From Nissolia schottii (lineage: Eukaryota; Streptophyta; Magnoliopsida; Fabales; Fabaceae): DNA of 64,000 bases. How positions within the stretch are numbered: position 1 is the first letter of the stretch; each line of letters opens with the position of its first letter. Below, one piece after another: positions 45,283 through 57,489 of this stretch. Below the pieces are notes generated by a model. The model was not told the origin of the DNA, did not search any database, and saw only the letters and a program-made list of their open reading frames with translations. Location of the stretch: NCBI GenBank assembly GCA_003254905.1, contig QANU01054515.1, positions 1 through 64,000 on the forward strand, read 5' to 3'. The translations under genes and the position numbers were made by a program.

Positions 45283-45590
45283 ACCGCTGAGCGGCCCCCA
45301 GGCGCCGCTGAGCAGAATGCATTAGAGAGCAAGTTTTTGAAACGTCAACTCTAGGGCACTGAGCGGCCAGAGGACCCGCTGAGTGGCCTGAAGGTCACTG
45401 AAGATAAGGGTGGAAAGATATTTTTGGAGGATAAGGATGAAAAGATATTTTTGGAAACCGGGCTTTAGCCACTGAGCGAGATGAGTCACCGCTGAGCGAT
45501 ACAGCTCTTACCGCTGAGCGAGATGAGGTCAGATCGTTGAGCGAGATGAGCTCAGACCGCTGAGCGAACAAGAGGTTTCGCTGAGCGGCC
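45283..45590 (+). repeat. CGCTGAGCGG palindrome cluster, LTR 44291
   Basis: About ten motifs including ACCGCTGAGCGGCC, CACTGAGCGG, CCGCTGAGCGA and CGCTGAGCAG. Confidence 0.8.
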
Positions 45591-46299
45591 TGAGACCAGA
45601 ACGTCTTATGGAAGCTGTCTTGAGGCACATAGTCCAACAAGTTATGATTAAAGTGATGTGTATGATTAAAGTTCATGAGCTATGGGATGTAATAGGTAGG
45701 ATTTCATGCATTATTTTTATGGAAGTACTATGCTAGCATACCATGAATCATGTTAAGGCATTCTTAGAGGATTAGAGCTTAATCAAGTAATTAGTAAAGA
45801 TTATAATGGAAATGAACCTTACGGAACAAGTCATGTCATGATATGCGCAAAGAAAGAGAAGAAAGAAGAAATGTTAGAAGAAAGAAAAGATAATGATATG
45901 ATGAGATGCTACAAGTAAAGGTACAGGACGTGACGTCACATAAGTCCAAATAACGATCCCACGTCAGTAGACTCGCAAGGGCATACTGAAGGTGGAAGCC
46001 CGCCACAGGTGGTATCGCAAGGGCATACCTGGAGGTGTGCGGTTACCACACCTAGCAATCTCAACAGAGGACATGCTAAGGCGGGGGTACAATACCAGCC
46101 CACTTTCGAGGTGTCAAGAGAGGGCACGCGGAAGGTGGAAGCCCACCGCAGGTAGGTTAAGGAGAGGACCTACCTAGGGGTGTGCGGGTATCCCGTCAAG
46201 TAATGTCAACAGAGGACATACTATGATAGGGATATCGAGTACCACGCTCGGTCGCGTCGCCAGGGTCGGCCCCTCACCATCCAACAGTGGGTGGTTGTT

Positions 46300-47907
46300 T
46301 GATGAAAGCCTTTTTAACCACTTTCTCGGATCTTGACACAGCTTAGGTTTTGTCACAACCATGCCAAGCTCGTTGAAAGATTCTATGCGCTTTTGTTGTT
46401 CAAATTAAATTTATATATACATACCTACTTTACGGCTTTCAGATTCCAAAAGGAATCCAATTGCAGTATAGGGTATGGTCGATCCCACAGGGAGCTGTAA
46501 AATACCATTCTTGAGTTCATTTAATTAAACAATAGAGTGAAGGATTTGATAATTGTTTTAATAATTAAAATAAGTAAGTAACAACATAAAAGTAAATAAG
46601 AAACAAATCGGAGGTAGTTCCGGAGCTTGTTGGGAATTTTAATCACATCATAGTTTCATGTATCCAGTTACTAATTACATAGAACTATCGTTTGATTGCC
46701 CGCCACCAGTTCTTAACTTGTCATCATTTTCGCGCATGACAAGATCATAGGTTTCCTTTGTTAAACTGCAACTTTCGCACACGAGCTTAACAAAGTACAC
46801 CAGCATTAATCCAGATGTTAAAACGGCTAACCTTTATTCCAGTTATGGCAACAAGGTTAGATGAAATGGTTTAGGTCAGACTCTAATGATTGTAACCTCC
46901 GTTCACAACGTTCAAGCCAAAGATCTAGTTAAGCATAATGATGTTGATCTTAACTTGGTTATGATTTAATTAGTACAACTATCGTTCATACGACTAAATC
47001 CCAAATCAAGAATCAAGACATTACACAAGACTAGCATTAAGGTTAAAACCATTCAAGCAAATCATAAGAAAATGATAGATTCATATGTAATAGTTACATG
47101 GATACAAGCAAACTACAATAGTAATCAAAATCCCAACAAAAAGAGGGTTAGGAACCCATCTTACAAGAGAATCTCGGAGGCACGATTTAGGCACTTACCA
47201 TGACACGTGTTCACGCCGTCATGGCCATGGCTTCGCCAAGCTTCCTCGATCTCCGGCTTCTTCTCAAGCCTCGTCTTTGTTCCTAACTTAACCTAAACTA
47301 AACTAAGCGTCAAAGTACAAAGAAAATGTGTAAAAGAAGTAAAGAATGGAGGGGAGAAAAGATGGTTTCGAAGTGGTCTCGCCCTCCCTATTTATAGGCA
47401 AAATTTGGGGTCTGTCACTCAGCGGTTTTGGTTCCTTCGCTGAGCGATAAGATCTGAATCGCTGGGCGGCGGCGCTTAATCGCTGAGCGATTGTACTTTT
47501 ACGCAGTTTCATTTAATGCTCGGCAGCTTTTCGGCTGACGTGGATGGCGGCGCCAGGCTGGCTCCAGCTGGCGCATTTATTGCGCCGGCGCAAGTGGCTT
47601 GCCGACTTAAGTTCGCTGAGCGATAACCTCATGTCTGCTGAGCGATATTGTTCAAAGCACTGAGCGATGCACGTCCTTCGCTGAGCGATGCCTTCGTCCA
47701 GAATCTTCTTTTTAAGCTCTTTTCCAATTCTGCCCTTTTCTTCCCTTCTTCATGGGATTATTCTTCAATAAATTATGCTTGCATCCATTCTTCAAAATAT
47801 AGTAGAAATCCTACAAAACATAGAGATTTAATTAGATAATTCTTTAAAATATATGAGAATAAGTGCCATTTTGAATGATGAAAATTGTGTAATTTGGGCA
47901 CTTATCA
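46300..47907 (-). mobile_element. Athila-like solo LTR (minus strand)
   Basis: 1608 bp flanked by TTGTT duplications (46295-46299 and 47908-47912). Reversed it starts TGATAAGTGCCCAAAT and ends GGCTTTCATCA. It has minus-strand TATAAATA (47389-47396) and CGCTGAGCGA-type motifs (47410-47690). Confidence 0.9.
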
Positions 47908-47963
47908 TTGTTCATATCGTTGATCGATGCATTCCTTCTATGAGCTTTACGTGGTTAGCACCA

Positions 47964-48851
47964 TGTAACAACCCGACTTTCCTTAAGAAGACCTTGGGTA
48001 CGACTTATGACTCTGGCTTAGGTAAACCGTACAAAGAAACCCGAAATTGGGGTAGAGGAAAATTAATTATGAGACTTGCCCTTTAGGTTGGGAGGAAAAG
48101 ACTAGAAGGTTAGGGTCCCACCGGGTGCTATAAGATTGGTGTTCAGTTTGAAGGGAAACGGGAATCTGGTTGGGGACCAAAGGGATCTGCGAAGGAGTGG
48201 CTAACAGGAACATGTCCCCGGATGTCTTGTTTCGGACCGCCATCCTGGCCGAAAAAACTCCTAGGTCATGAATGTATAATTGGTATATTTTTGGGGACTT
48301 GTGTGTGGACCAGGATTAGTTAGAAATAATTAAAGTAGACTCAGGGCTAGGATAATTAAAATAACTATAATAAAATAATAATATAATAATAATTAATTAA
48401 TAATTAAATTAATAATTATTTGCAACAGGGGGCCATGGCTATAAATGCCCCCTGTGTGCAAACCAAAGGGCATTTACAAGGCTCTGCTGTTTGCTCAAAT
48501 TTTTGCTTTCCTTGTATCGTTCGAGCACATCGCGAGAGCGCTACCGGACTTTCAAAAATTTCTTGGAGCATACCATTGCAACAAGGATTTTCTCCACCTT
48601 CCACCTACCAACTTCAAATCTGCATAGGAAGTGGGTAACTCTAAGCCCACTGTCTATGTGGTTTGTTTAATGATTGTTTAAATGCATTTCTGTGTATGTG
48701 AATCGGAAACTATTTTACAAAAACTATAGGAAATGAGTTAGGGAAGCTAGATTTGGATGATTTTGAGGTTTGGAAACCATAACTGTATGGATTGGATTAC
48801 TGTAGAAGTGAAAAATGTTTCGCAAAGAAAACCCTGGAGAATTTGCACCCT
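47964..48851 (+). mobile_element. 5' part of a truncated LTR
   Basis: It begins TGTAACAACCCGAC and has TATAAATG (48440-48447) and a donor-like GTGGGTAACTC (GT 48635-48636). It then passes into Copia gag at about 48851 with no terminal repeat or target duplication visible. The rest of the LTR, including its palindrome cluster, is absent. Confidence 0.7.
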
Positions 48852-51800
48852 GGATCTTGAAGTATGGAAAACCATAGAAGAAGGTCCATTCGTGCCTATG
48901 ATTACAAATGAAAATGGGAGTGAACCTAAACCCATGAGTGCTTGGAATGATGAAGAGAAAAAGAAAGTCCAATATGATCTTAAAGCCATGAATTACCTAA
49001 ACTCTGCCTTAGGTATGGATGAATTCTTTAGAGTCTCTTCATGCAAATCAGCCAAAGAAATTTGGGATACCCTACAAGCCACTCATGAGGGTACTGATGA
49101 AGTCAAGAGATCAAAGTTGAACACTCTATCTCAAGAATATGAGATGTTCAGGATGCTTCCTGGAGAAAAGATCCTTGATATGCAAAAAAGGTTTACTGTT
49201 GAAAGCCTTTTTGCAATAGTTTCACACTCTCGTCAATTTAATATATCCTTCTACAGCTTTCAGATTCACGAGGAATCCAATTGCAGTATAGACGGGTATA
49301 ATCGTATCCACAGAGATTGTGTTTAAAACCAATATCTTGGAGTTGAACTATTTTAAGCTATGGAAATGTATTGGTATTTTGCTAAGTAAACAAATGATAA
49401 ATAACTGCAAATAAAATAAAGCAAACAATAATGGAATAGAGTTTAGGCAGGTAAAGAAAGATGTTGGGATCTTAGTGACAATATTTCTCAATGCAGCCAT
49501 GTGACTTATGAGTCTTATTGATTTTATCGCCACCAGTTCTTAACTTAATCATCTTTCTCAAGCATGTTAAGTTTACAAGTTCCTTTATTAAGTTGTCAAT
49601 GTCTTGCACAAACTCAACAAAGTACCTTGAAGTTAAAGCGGGTGTTAATGCGATTAGTTCTAGGTCTCCAGTTATGGCAGTTAAGAACTAAATGAATTGA
49701 TCTAGGTCAAGCTCAAATAGTTGTAACTCTCGTTCACAATATTCAAGCATAAAATCAAGCTTATTCAAAGCACTATTGTTCTTAACCTGGTTTGTAACTT
49801 AACTAGCATAACTCTCATTCATGCAAGCAAGTCTCAAGTTAAGAACCAAAGTACTAACAACAGCAAGCATTAAGCACAAGATCATTCATTAAAATCATAA
49901 GACTTCATAGAATCATAATCATAAGTACAATGGATACATTAGGAAATAAAGCACATCAATCCCAACATAAAAGAAAGTTAGCTATCCATTATCATGGATA
50001 GTTTACAGACTTACAGGGTTTTAGAGTAATGGTTGGTTGAGAAGAGTGGTGAAATGTCTCCACACCTCCACCACGGTTCGCAACCGTTGGCAATTCGGCA
50101 GCACCTCCTCTTAAGGAAAGCTTCTAAACCCTAACTTTCTTTCTAAACCTAACCTAAGTAATGTATGGAAAGTGGAAAATGGAGTTGGAATGAGGTGAGT
50201 GTAGTGGGGGGTGGATGGATGCTTGAATGCCTCGGCCTCCCTCTATTTATAGGCAAAAGTTGGGTGTCTTCGCTCAGCAGTTTCGATGGTTCCGCTGAGC
50301 GATTCTGGCCTTATCGCTGAGCGTCGGTGCCTTATCACTGAGCGGTTGTACTTTTGTACGCAGAGTCATAAATGCTCGGCAGCTTTTCAGGGCAGCGCTG
50401 ACGTGGCAGTACGGCGCCAGGCTGGCTCCAGCTGGCGCAATCATTGCGCCGCGTGCAAGTTGCTTGCCGACATACATTCGCTCAGCGGTAAGGGTGTTTC
50501 CAATGAGTGATGGTTCCGCGGACGCTGAGCGCTAAACCCTTCTCCGCGGAGCGAAGCTAGTCTTACGCGCTGAGCGGACTTGCAGCACCACTGAGCGGTC
50601 TGGCTCTTATTTTCCTCTTTTAAGTTCTTTTGCTCAGCTTGCCATTTTTGCTCCATTCTTTATGGGATTCTTCTTAATTAGGCTGCTTGCATCTATCTTC
50701 AAAATATTTTAGAAACCTACAAAATAAGGGGATTAAGTTAGACATTTCTTTAAAAACATAAGCGATTAAGTGCCATTTTGATAGGTTAAAAATCATGTAA
50801 TTTCGACACTTAACATTTACTCATCTGAGTAATCATTTATCTGCTCTTGGCAAAGTTTATTCTAGTGCAGATTTGAATCTAAAGGCGCTACGATCATTGA
50901 CTCGGATATGGCAACCGAAGGTGACGGCAATATCAGAAAAGAAGAGCCTATCCAAGATGACTCTAGCAACACTATTCGCCTGAATTGGAATTGAGTCGCC
51001 TTGATCAACATGAGCAACACGAGAAGAAACACAGGTCAATTTCTTTAAAAGCAAAAATTGATTCTGATAAAGAAGATTCTGAAGATGATGATTGTGAAAA
51101 CATGAATCTCTTAGTCAAGAATCTTGGAAAATTCTTCAAAAAGAAAGGCATGCGTTTTGGTTAAAATAAAAGATTCATAAAGAAGAACGATTCATTTTCT
51201 TCTCAAATATTCACATGCTTTGAGTGCGGAAAGCCCGGACATATCAAGTCCGATTGTCCAAACATCCAAAGGAAGAAGAATGGATTCAGAGACAAAGTGG
51301 ACAACAAACACAAGAAGGGCAAGAAAGCATATGTAGCATGGGAAGACAATGATATCAGTTCTTCATCAGAATCTGAGGATGAAGAAGCTCAAATTGCATT
51401 GATGGCAACTCATGATTCAGAAGATGAAAATGATGAGGTTAGTACTGATAAACTCTCTTATGAAGATTTACAAGTTGCGTTTGAATGCATACAAGAAATA
51501 TGTTTAAATTTTTTCCAAAATCTATGCTAAGAAAGAAGAAGTAAACTTGGTTAAATCTATCGTAGAAAACCAAGATGCTTGTAAGAAGTGCATAACTTTA
51601 GAAACTAAAGTTGATAATCTTCAACAAATTGTATGTAAATTTGAAAAAGGCAAGCATGGGTTAGAAGATATTTTAAGCATGCAAAGAAACACAAAAGATA
51701 GAAGTGGATTAGGTTATACTCCACAAAAAGGTAAAAATGAAGTAAAGAAAACCTTGTTTGTGAAGGCTAGTAATCCACGACCAAATATGCATGAAAAGAA

Positions 51801-52095
51801 AAATGGTTTGCAATCTAAACCTAAATCAAATGGTGATAGTATAGTAAGAAATAGCAACTATCAAAAGTCTACTTCAAAGCCAATCTCTAAACCTAATAAC
51901 TACTATGTTTCAAAGAAGATTCATCTGATTCCTAAAAGAAAGTATATATGTAGTTATTGTTGTTTAGAAGGGCACACCAACAATGCATGTTATTTTAAAA
52001 AATATGGTGTTCCAAATGGTCAAAACAAGTGGGTTGAGAAAGGTTCTAACAAGCAAGGACCCAAAGCACATTGGGTACCTTATACTCATTTCTAA
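48852..52095 (+). pseudogene. gag: Copia gag, unit A (truncated and interrupted)
   Basis: The capsid region (PMSAWNDEEKKK, EIWDTLQATHEGTDEVKRSK, MFRMLPGEKILDM) is cut at 49196 by a solo LTR and resumes at 50821. Unit A then lacks about 17 bp that B has near 50980, has TAA for CAA near 51163, and has two extra T near 51510. Two zinc knuckles remain: CFECGKPGHIKSDC (51216-51257) and CSYCCLEGHTNNAC (51949-51990). Gag would form the particle and bind genomic RNA. The frame ends with TAA at 52093-52095, directly before the protease. Confidence 0.85.
49197..50815 (-). mobile_element. Athila-like solo LTR in Copia gag (minus strand)
   Basis: 1619 bp flanked by TTTAC duplications (49192-49196 and 50816-50820). 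Reversed it starts TGTTAAGTGTCGAAAT and ends AAAGGCTTTCAACA. It has minus-strand TATAAATA (50244-50251) and CGCTGAGCGG-type motifs (50273-50610). Removing it restores the continuity of the gag alignment with unit B. Confidence 0.9.
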
Positions 52096-55000
52096 ATTGT
52101 TTTGCAGATATGTATGAGGACGGCAAGTGACTTATGGTACCTTGATAGTGGCTGTTCCTCACACATGACTGGAGACAAAACAAAGTTCTCATTTCTTATG
52201 CCAAGAAACAAAGGATTTGTAACATATGGCAACAATGAAAAAGGAAAAATCATTGGCATTGGAAGAATAGGTACGCCTCCTCAAACTACCATTGAAAATG
52301 TGCTATATGTTGAAGGTCTAGGACATAATCTGCTTAGCATTAGCCAATTATGTGACAAAGGCATTATAGTTAGATTTGAAGATGATATATGTATAGTGAA
52401 AGACAAGAAAACCCAAGAAGTGAAATTTTCTGGATACAAAGTTAATAAGGTTTTCATGATTTCACTAGAAGATATATCATCTAAAAATACATGTCTAATG
52501 GTAAAAAGCAATGATGATTGTTGGCTATGGCATAAACGTTTAGCACATATTCACATGGATCACTTAAATAAACTTATCAAGCATGATCTAGTCATTGGTT
52601 TACCAAAAATTAAATTTGTTAAAGATAGATTGTGTGATGCATGTCAAAAAGGAAAGCAAACAAAAGTTTCCTTTAAACCTAAGAATGTTGTTTCAACTAC
52701 TAGACCTCTTCAGTTACTCCATATGGACTTATTTGGTCCATCAAGGACAAAAAGTTTTGGAGGAAACTATTATGGTCTAATGATTGTTGATGACTACTAT
52801 AGGTTTACATGGACTTTGTTTCTATCACACAAAAATCATGCTTTTGATGCATTCAAAAGATTTGCTAAAGCTGTTCAAAATGAAAAATCTTTGAAAATTG
52901 CATCAATTCGAAGTGATCATGGTGGTGAATTTGAAAATGCATCTTTTGAAGAGTTTTGTCGTGAACATGGCATCTCGCATAACTTTTTCGCTCCTAGAAC
53001 ACCTCAACAAAATGGAGTTGTGGAAAGGAAAAATAGATCTCTTGAGGAACTAGCGAGAACTATGCTAAATGAAACAAATTTGCCTAAGTACTTTTGGGCA
53101 GATGCAGTTAGCACGGCTTGCTATGTTTCTAATAGAGTTCTAATTAGACCTTTCCTAAAGAAAACTCCATATGAGTTGGTAAAGGGTAGAAAGCCAAATA
53201 TTGCACATTTTCATATCTTTGGCACAAAGTGTTTTGTTCTGAACAATGGCAAAGAAAACCTTGCAAAATTTGATGCAAAAGCAGATGAAGGTATATTTCT
53301 TGGTTACTCACTTTCTAGCAAAGCCTTTCGCATCTTCAATAAAATAACACATACCATTGAAGAATCTATTCATGTTTCTTTTGATGAAACTAACCCGTCC
53401 AAGGAGGAAAAAGTTGTTTCTTTTGATGATGATGAAAGTGAAGTTACATTACCAAGAAATGCTGATCAAATCCAAGGAGAAAACAATCTTGAAAATGATC
53501 AAGTAGAAGAGCCAGTTCAGGATGATCTACCCAAGGAATGGAGAACACACAAAGATCACCCAATTGACAAAATCATTGGTGATATATCAAGAGGAGTCAC
53601 AACACGATTAAAACTCAACAATGCTTGCTTGCATATGGCGTTTGTGTCACAAATTGAGCCATCCAAAGTACATGATGCACTAAAAGATGAACACTAGGTA
53701 CTTGCCATGCAAGATGAACTTAATCAATTTACACGAAATGAAGTATGGGAACTTGTACCTGCCCCTGAAGGTAAACAAATTATTGGTACAAAGTGGGTGT
53801 TCAGAAACAAATTAGATGAAAATGGCATCATTGTGCGAAACAAGGCAAGATTGGTGGCCCAAGGATACAATCAGGAGGAAGGAATTGATTATGACGAAAC
53901 CTATGCTCCAGTGGCAAGGTTAGAAGCAATACGTTTACTCTTGGCATATGCTTGTTCATTAAATTTTCAATTATACCAAATGGATGTCAAAAGTGCATTC
54001 TTAAATGGTTATATACAAGAGGAAGTTTATGTTCGACAACCTCCTGGGTTTGAAGACTTTAAAAATCCTTCTCATGTATATAAACTTAAGAAGGCACTTT
54101 ATGGCCTCAAACAGGCTCCTAGAGCATGGTATGATCGACTAAGCACATTCTTGTGTGAAAAAGGATTTGAAAAAGGTAAAGTTGACACAACTCTTTTCAT
54201 AAAAAGATCTAAAAGTCATACTTTACTAGTTCAAATCTATGTTGATGATATCATATTTGGTTCAACTAATGAAATTTTATGCAAGGAATTTTCAAATCTC
54301 ATGCAAGGAGAATTTGAAATGTCTATGATGGGAAAATTGAATTTCTTTCTTGGTTTGCAAATTAAGCAAACTAAGAATGGAACATTCATTAACCAATCTA
54401 AGTTTTGCAAAGAACTATTGCAAAAGTCTAAGATGGATGATTGCAAGGCCATAGCAACACCAATGGGATCAAGCACTTATATAGATCAAGATGAATCTGG
54501 AAAGCCCATTGATGAAACACAATATCGAGGTATGATCGGATCCTTATTATATTTAACTGCTAGTCGACCTGATATTATGTTTAGTGTTTGCTTGAGTGCT
54601 GGTTTTCAATCATCTCCAAAAGAATCCCACTTGAGTGCTGTGAAACGAATTTTAAAATATTTGAAAGGCACTGTCAATGTTGGATTGTGGTTTCTTAGCG
54701 GAAGCACTTGCTGGTTAATTGGTTATTCTGATTCTGATTTTACGGGTTGTAAAACTAAACGCAAAAGCACTAGTGGTACATGTCACATTTTAGGGAATGC
54801 TCTTGTCTCTTGGTCTTGCAAGAAACAAGCTTGTGTTGCTCTAAGCACTGCTGAGGCTGAATACATTGCAGCCGGCAGTTGTTGTGCACAAGTCTTGTGG
54901 CTCAAGCAACAGTTAAAAGACTTCGGTCTGGACCTGGGCTGTATTCCTATAAATTGTGATAACACAAGTGCTATCAACTTAACCAAAAATCCTTTAATGC

Positions 55001-55191
55001 ATTCTCGAACAAAGCACATCGACATAAGACATCACTTTCTCAGAGATCATGTGTTGAAAAAGGAAGTAGAACTGAATTTTGTTGCAACACATGATCAACT
55101 TGCTGACATTTTAACAAAACCGTTGGCAAAAGAACCTTTTTACATAATCAGACGAGAGTTGGGAATTCTGGACGAGACTGATATATCTTAA
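52096..55191 (+). pseudogene. pol: Copia pol, unit A (one premature stop)
   Basis: The protease site WYLDSGCSSHMTG comes first. Next is the integrase zinc-binding HHCC region (WHKRLAHIHMDHL to CDACQKG), then the integrase core with MDLFGPS, SDHGGEFE and VVERKNR as the D,D,E residues. After an acidic linker, RT begins at about 53740 with [17 protein letters not shown] and DVKSAFLNG, and its catalytic YVDD is at 54238-54249. RNase H follows (DSDFTGC, STAEAEY, DILTKPL). TAG at 53695-53697 replaces a Trp codon that is TGG in unit B. Otherwise the frame is open to the TAA at 55191. The intact polyprotein would perform reverse transcription and integration. Confidence 0.9.
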
Positions 55192-55330
55192 AATCATCCA
55201 TTATTGACTGTATGTATATGATTGGATATTCATTTTGATGCTTGCATAGATTCTGAAATGTTAATTTCATATCTGATGATGCTATTCGTTGCAAGCTTTC
55301 AAAATTTCAAAATTTTTGAAATTTTTGGGC

Positions 55331-55640
55331 TAGTAATCGATTACATACCTGTAGTAATCGATTACAGGCAGTTTCTTTTATTTAAAAGAGCAAAACTGCT
55401 TGTTGTAATCGATTACTCATGCTAGTAATCGATTACCAGGGCTATTAATCGATTATCAGATCGAAGTAATCGATTACTCTCTCACTTTTTCAATTCTGTA
55501 ATCGATTACATAGGCCAGTAATCGATTACAGGCTTAAATTTCAAATGGTTAATCGATTATGGCAGTTGTGTAATCGATTAATCATTGGCTATATCAATTC
55601 TTATTCATTCTTTAGCCATTTGTGTAATCGATTAAACTCT
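55331..55640 (+). repeat. AATCGATTAC palindrome array, unit A
   Basis: Eleven copies of TAATCGATTA or close variants in about 310 bp between the pol stop and the 3' ORF. The fullest form is GTAATCGATTAC, a perfect 12-bp palindrome. Unit B has the same array from 63781. Confidence 0.9.
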
Positions 55641-55843
55641 CCTCTCTCACCTGAAGCCACTCCTTCTCCATTGTTCGTCCATTTTCTCTTAAATCTCTCT
55701 TAAATTCTTGGTGATTCTTCGTAGTTTTTAAGAGTTTGATCATCAAACTTCATTGTTCTTGCTTCCATCTCCATCAAAACCAAACTTGGAATCATTCTCC
55801 TTTCCTCTCTTCAAAACCGAATCCTTCTCTTCTTTGTTCAACA

Positions 55844-57040
55844 ATGGCTGCTTCAAGCTCTACATCAGGCTCCAAGAGAGCACGAACCAAGAATGTAGGA
55901 TATGGTCTGGACCCCCTGAACATCTCCAAACTTCTGACTACGGAAGAGTAGAAGAAAAGGTTTCTGTCCCGCTTCTTGGAGCGCCCAATTCTAACTCCAA
56001 AATACGGTATCCTTAATGCTTTTTCTTCTGCTAGGTTAGAATTTTCGGATATGTTTCAGTTTCAAGGGATGTCAGACTTCATTTCTCTGCATGGTTCATA
56101 TTATCCTGAGTTAGTCAAAGCTTTCTATTACAATCTGAAGTTTCTGAACAATAAGTTAGTTTCCCAAGTAAAAGGAGTAGATATTGTTATGTCTTTGGAA
56201 GATTTGGGAAACTGTTTGGGACTTCCATATGAAGGAAGAAAGCTAAGTTCTGAGATTTTGTGTCCTTGGCAAGGCTTTAACAGGAAGACTTTCTACCAGA
56301 GTCTGTGTCGCTTCTCAGAGGCACAACTCCAAGAAAAACGTCAACGGTTAGAGTTTGCACGCTAAAGGGACATTCTGCCTGTTGGTCCCTTAACTGCTGG
56401 TGATAGATTGCTGCACTATTTTCTAAGTTATGTTCTCCTGCCTCAGATTTCAAATCATGCACAGATCAGTGATTTGGAACTGCAAATTATGTATGGGTTG
56501 AAGACAAAGGAGAAAATTAACTGGGCTTATTTGGTACAGCAGCACATGCTCCTGTAGTGTGACCGTGCTGGGGCACTGCCTTATGCTCCTGCCATTTCTC
56601 AGATTTTCCAGAACTATGGCGTGTCAGTTGCGGGGGAATTCACTCTGAAGGTGGATGTCAAAACTCAGAAGATTGATATTGACATTCTACCTTAGTTGGG
56701 GATTTACCAAGATGTAGATGGGGTGTTCAGGCACAAGGCAGACTCCAGAGACTCTACTCCACCTTATCCGCCATCCACATCTGCTACATCTTCTGCTCCT
56801 ATCGATCCTCCAATCTCATCCAACTCAGATAACCAGTTTCAGATGATCCTAGAGCGCTTGGATCATATGCAGGCTGCACATACTGCCCGCTTTGACCACA
56901 TCGATGGCCGTATTGATTCACTTTAGACCGACCTTCGTGGCGATATCGTGTGCTTGGCCAAACAGGTTGAAGAGTTCGCCAAAATCCACAATGACGTCTC
57001 TCTCGACAATTTTAATTTTCCTAGCAACGCTGAACTGTGA
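55844..57040 (+). pseudogene. 3' ORF of the Copia element (decayed, no frameshift)
   Basis: One frame of about 398 codons from ATG 55844 to TGA 57038-57040, with five internal stops: TAG 55949, TAA 56363, TAG 56555, TAG 56693 and TAG 56924. There is no length change. The middle (FQGMSDFISLHGSYYPELVK to the EDLGNCLGLP region) resembles the domain described as 'putative plant transposon protein'. A Ser/Pro-rich linker and a coiled-coil-like end (LERLDHMQAAH, later KQVEEFAKIH) follow. SIRE-group elements carry a so-called env-like ORF at this place. I see no convincing signal peptide or membrane span, so an envelope role is not supported here. Confidence 0.65.
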
Positions 57041-57475
57041 TTTCATGTCTTAGAATTTTATTAATGATTGTATTTTCCTGTTTTCTGGATTGACATTCTC
57101 ATTTGGTTTTCAGTTGTAATAGTTTAGTGATTTTATTTCCTTTAGTTGAACTTTTGCTTAGTTTTTAACTCATGTTTATGTTATGTGGATTGTTTATAAT
57201 TAATTACTTATGTTTTCTATTCTGCTATATACCTTGTGTATTATAATTATGTTATATACATTGTCTGTATTATTTGCATTGTATATCTTGTTGTGCTTCT
57301 TTTTCTTCTTTTTGATGATGTCAAAAAGGGGGAGAAAGGTTCTGTGTCTGGTGCTTGGTTTATTTTTATACAGAGGGAGAAATTAACCAAAACCAAGGAA
57401 GGCCAGAGTCAGAAACACAGGGGGAGCAATACAGTGAATTAAACTTCAACTTTCAAAGATGGTTTTGTCATCATC

Positions 57476-57489
57476 AAAAAGGGGGAGAA
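57476..57489 (+). other. Polypurine tract of Copia unit A
   Basis: AAAAAGGGGGAGAA lies directly before the LTR start TGTGAAGAAG. Other GGGGGAGA phrases (57328-57336, 57420-57426) lie upstream, as is common near SIRE-type 3' ends. Confidence 0.8.

Larger units (their letters stand above)
44291..47963 (+). mobile_element. LTR with missing end, split by an Athila-like solo LTR
   Basis: It begins TGTAACATCCCGTATTTTCC and carries CATAAATA (44856-44863), a donor-like GTGGGTAAC (GT 45036-45037), a palindrome cluster (45283-45590) and a hairpin cassette (45975-46240). After the solo LTR (46300-47907) only about 50 bp follow before another LTR starts at 47964. The usual GGTGTT-CA end is not seen, so it is truncated or was interrupted. 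Confidence 0.7.
48852..57489 (+). mobile_element. SIRE/Maximus-like Copia unit A (5'-truncated)
   Basis: The order gag, protease, integrase, RT, RNase H marks a Copia (Pseudoviridae) element. The extra 3' ORF before the polypurine tract points to the SIRE/Maximus group. The unit starts inside gag, equivalent to 58891 of unit B, so its 5' LTR, primer site and first 40 or so gag codons are missing. It ends at the polypurine tract 57476-57489 and shares the LTR 57490-58729 with unit B. Confidence 0.88.

Noticed and set aside
55736-56926. Envelope-type glycoprotein in the Copia 3' ORF
   Set aside because: No clear signal peptide, transmembrane helix or cleavage site. The similarity is to a plant transposon domain, so I do not call it env.
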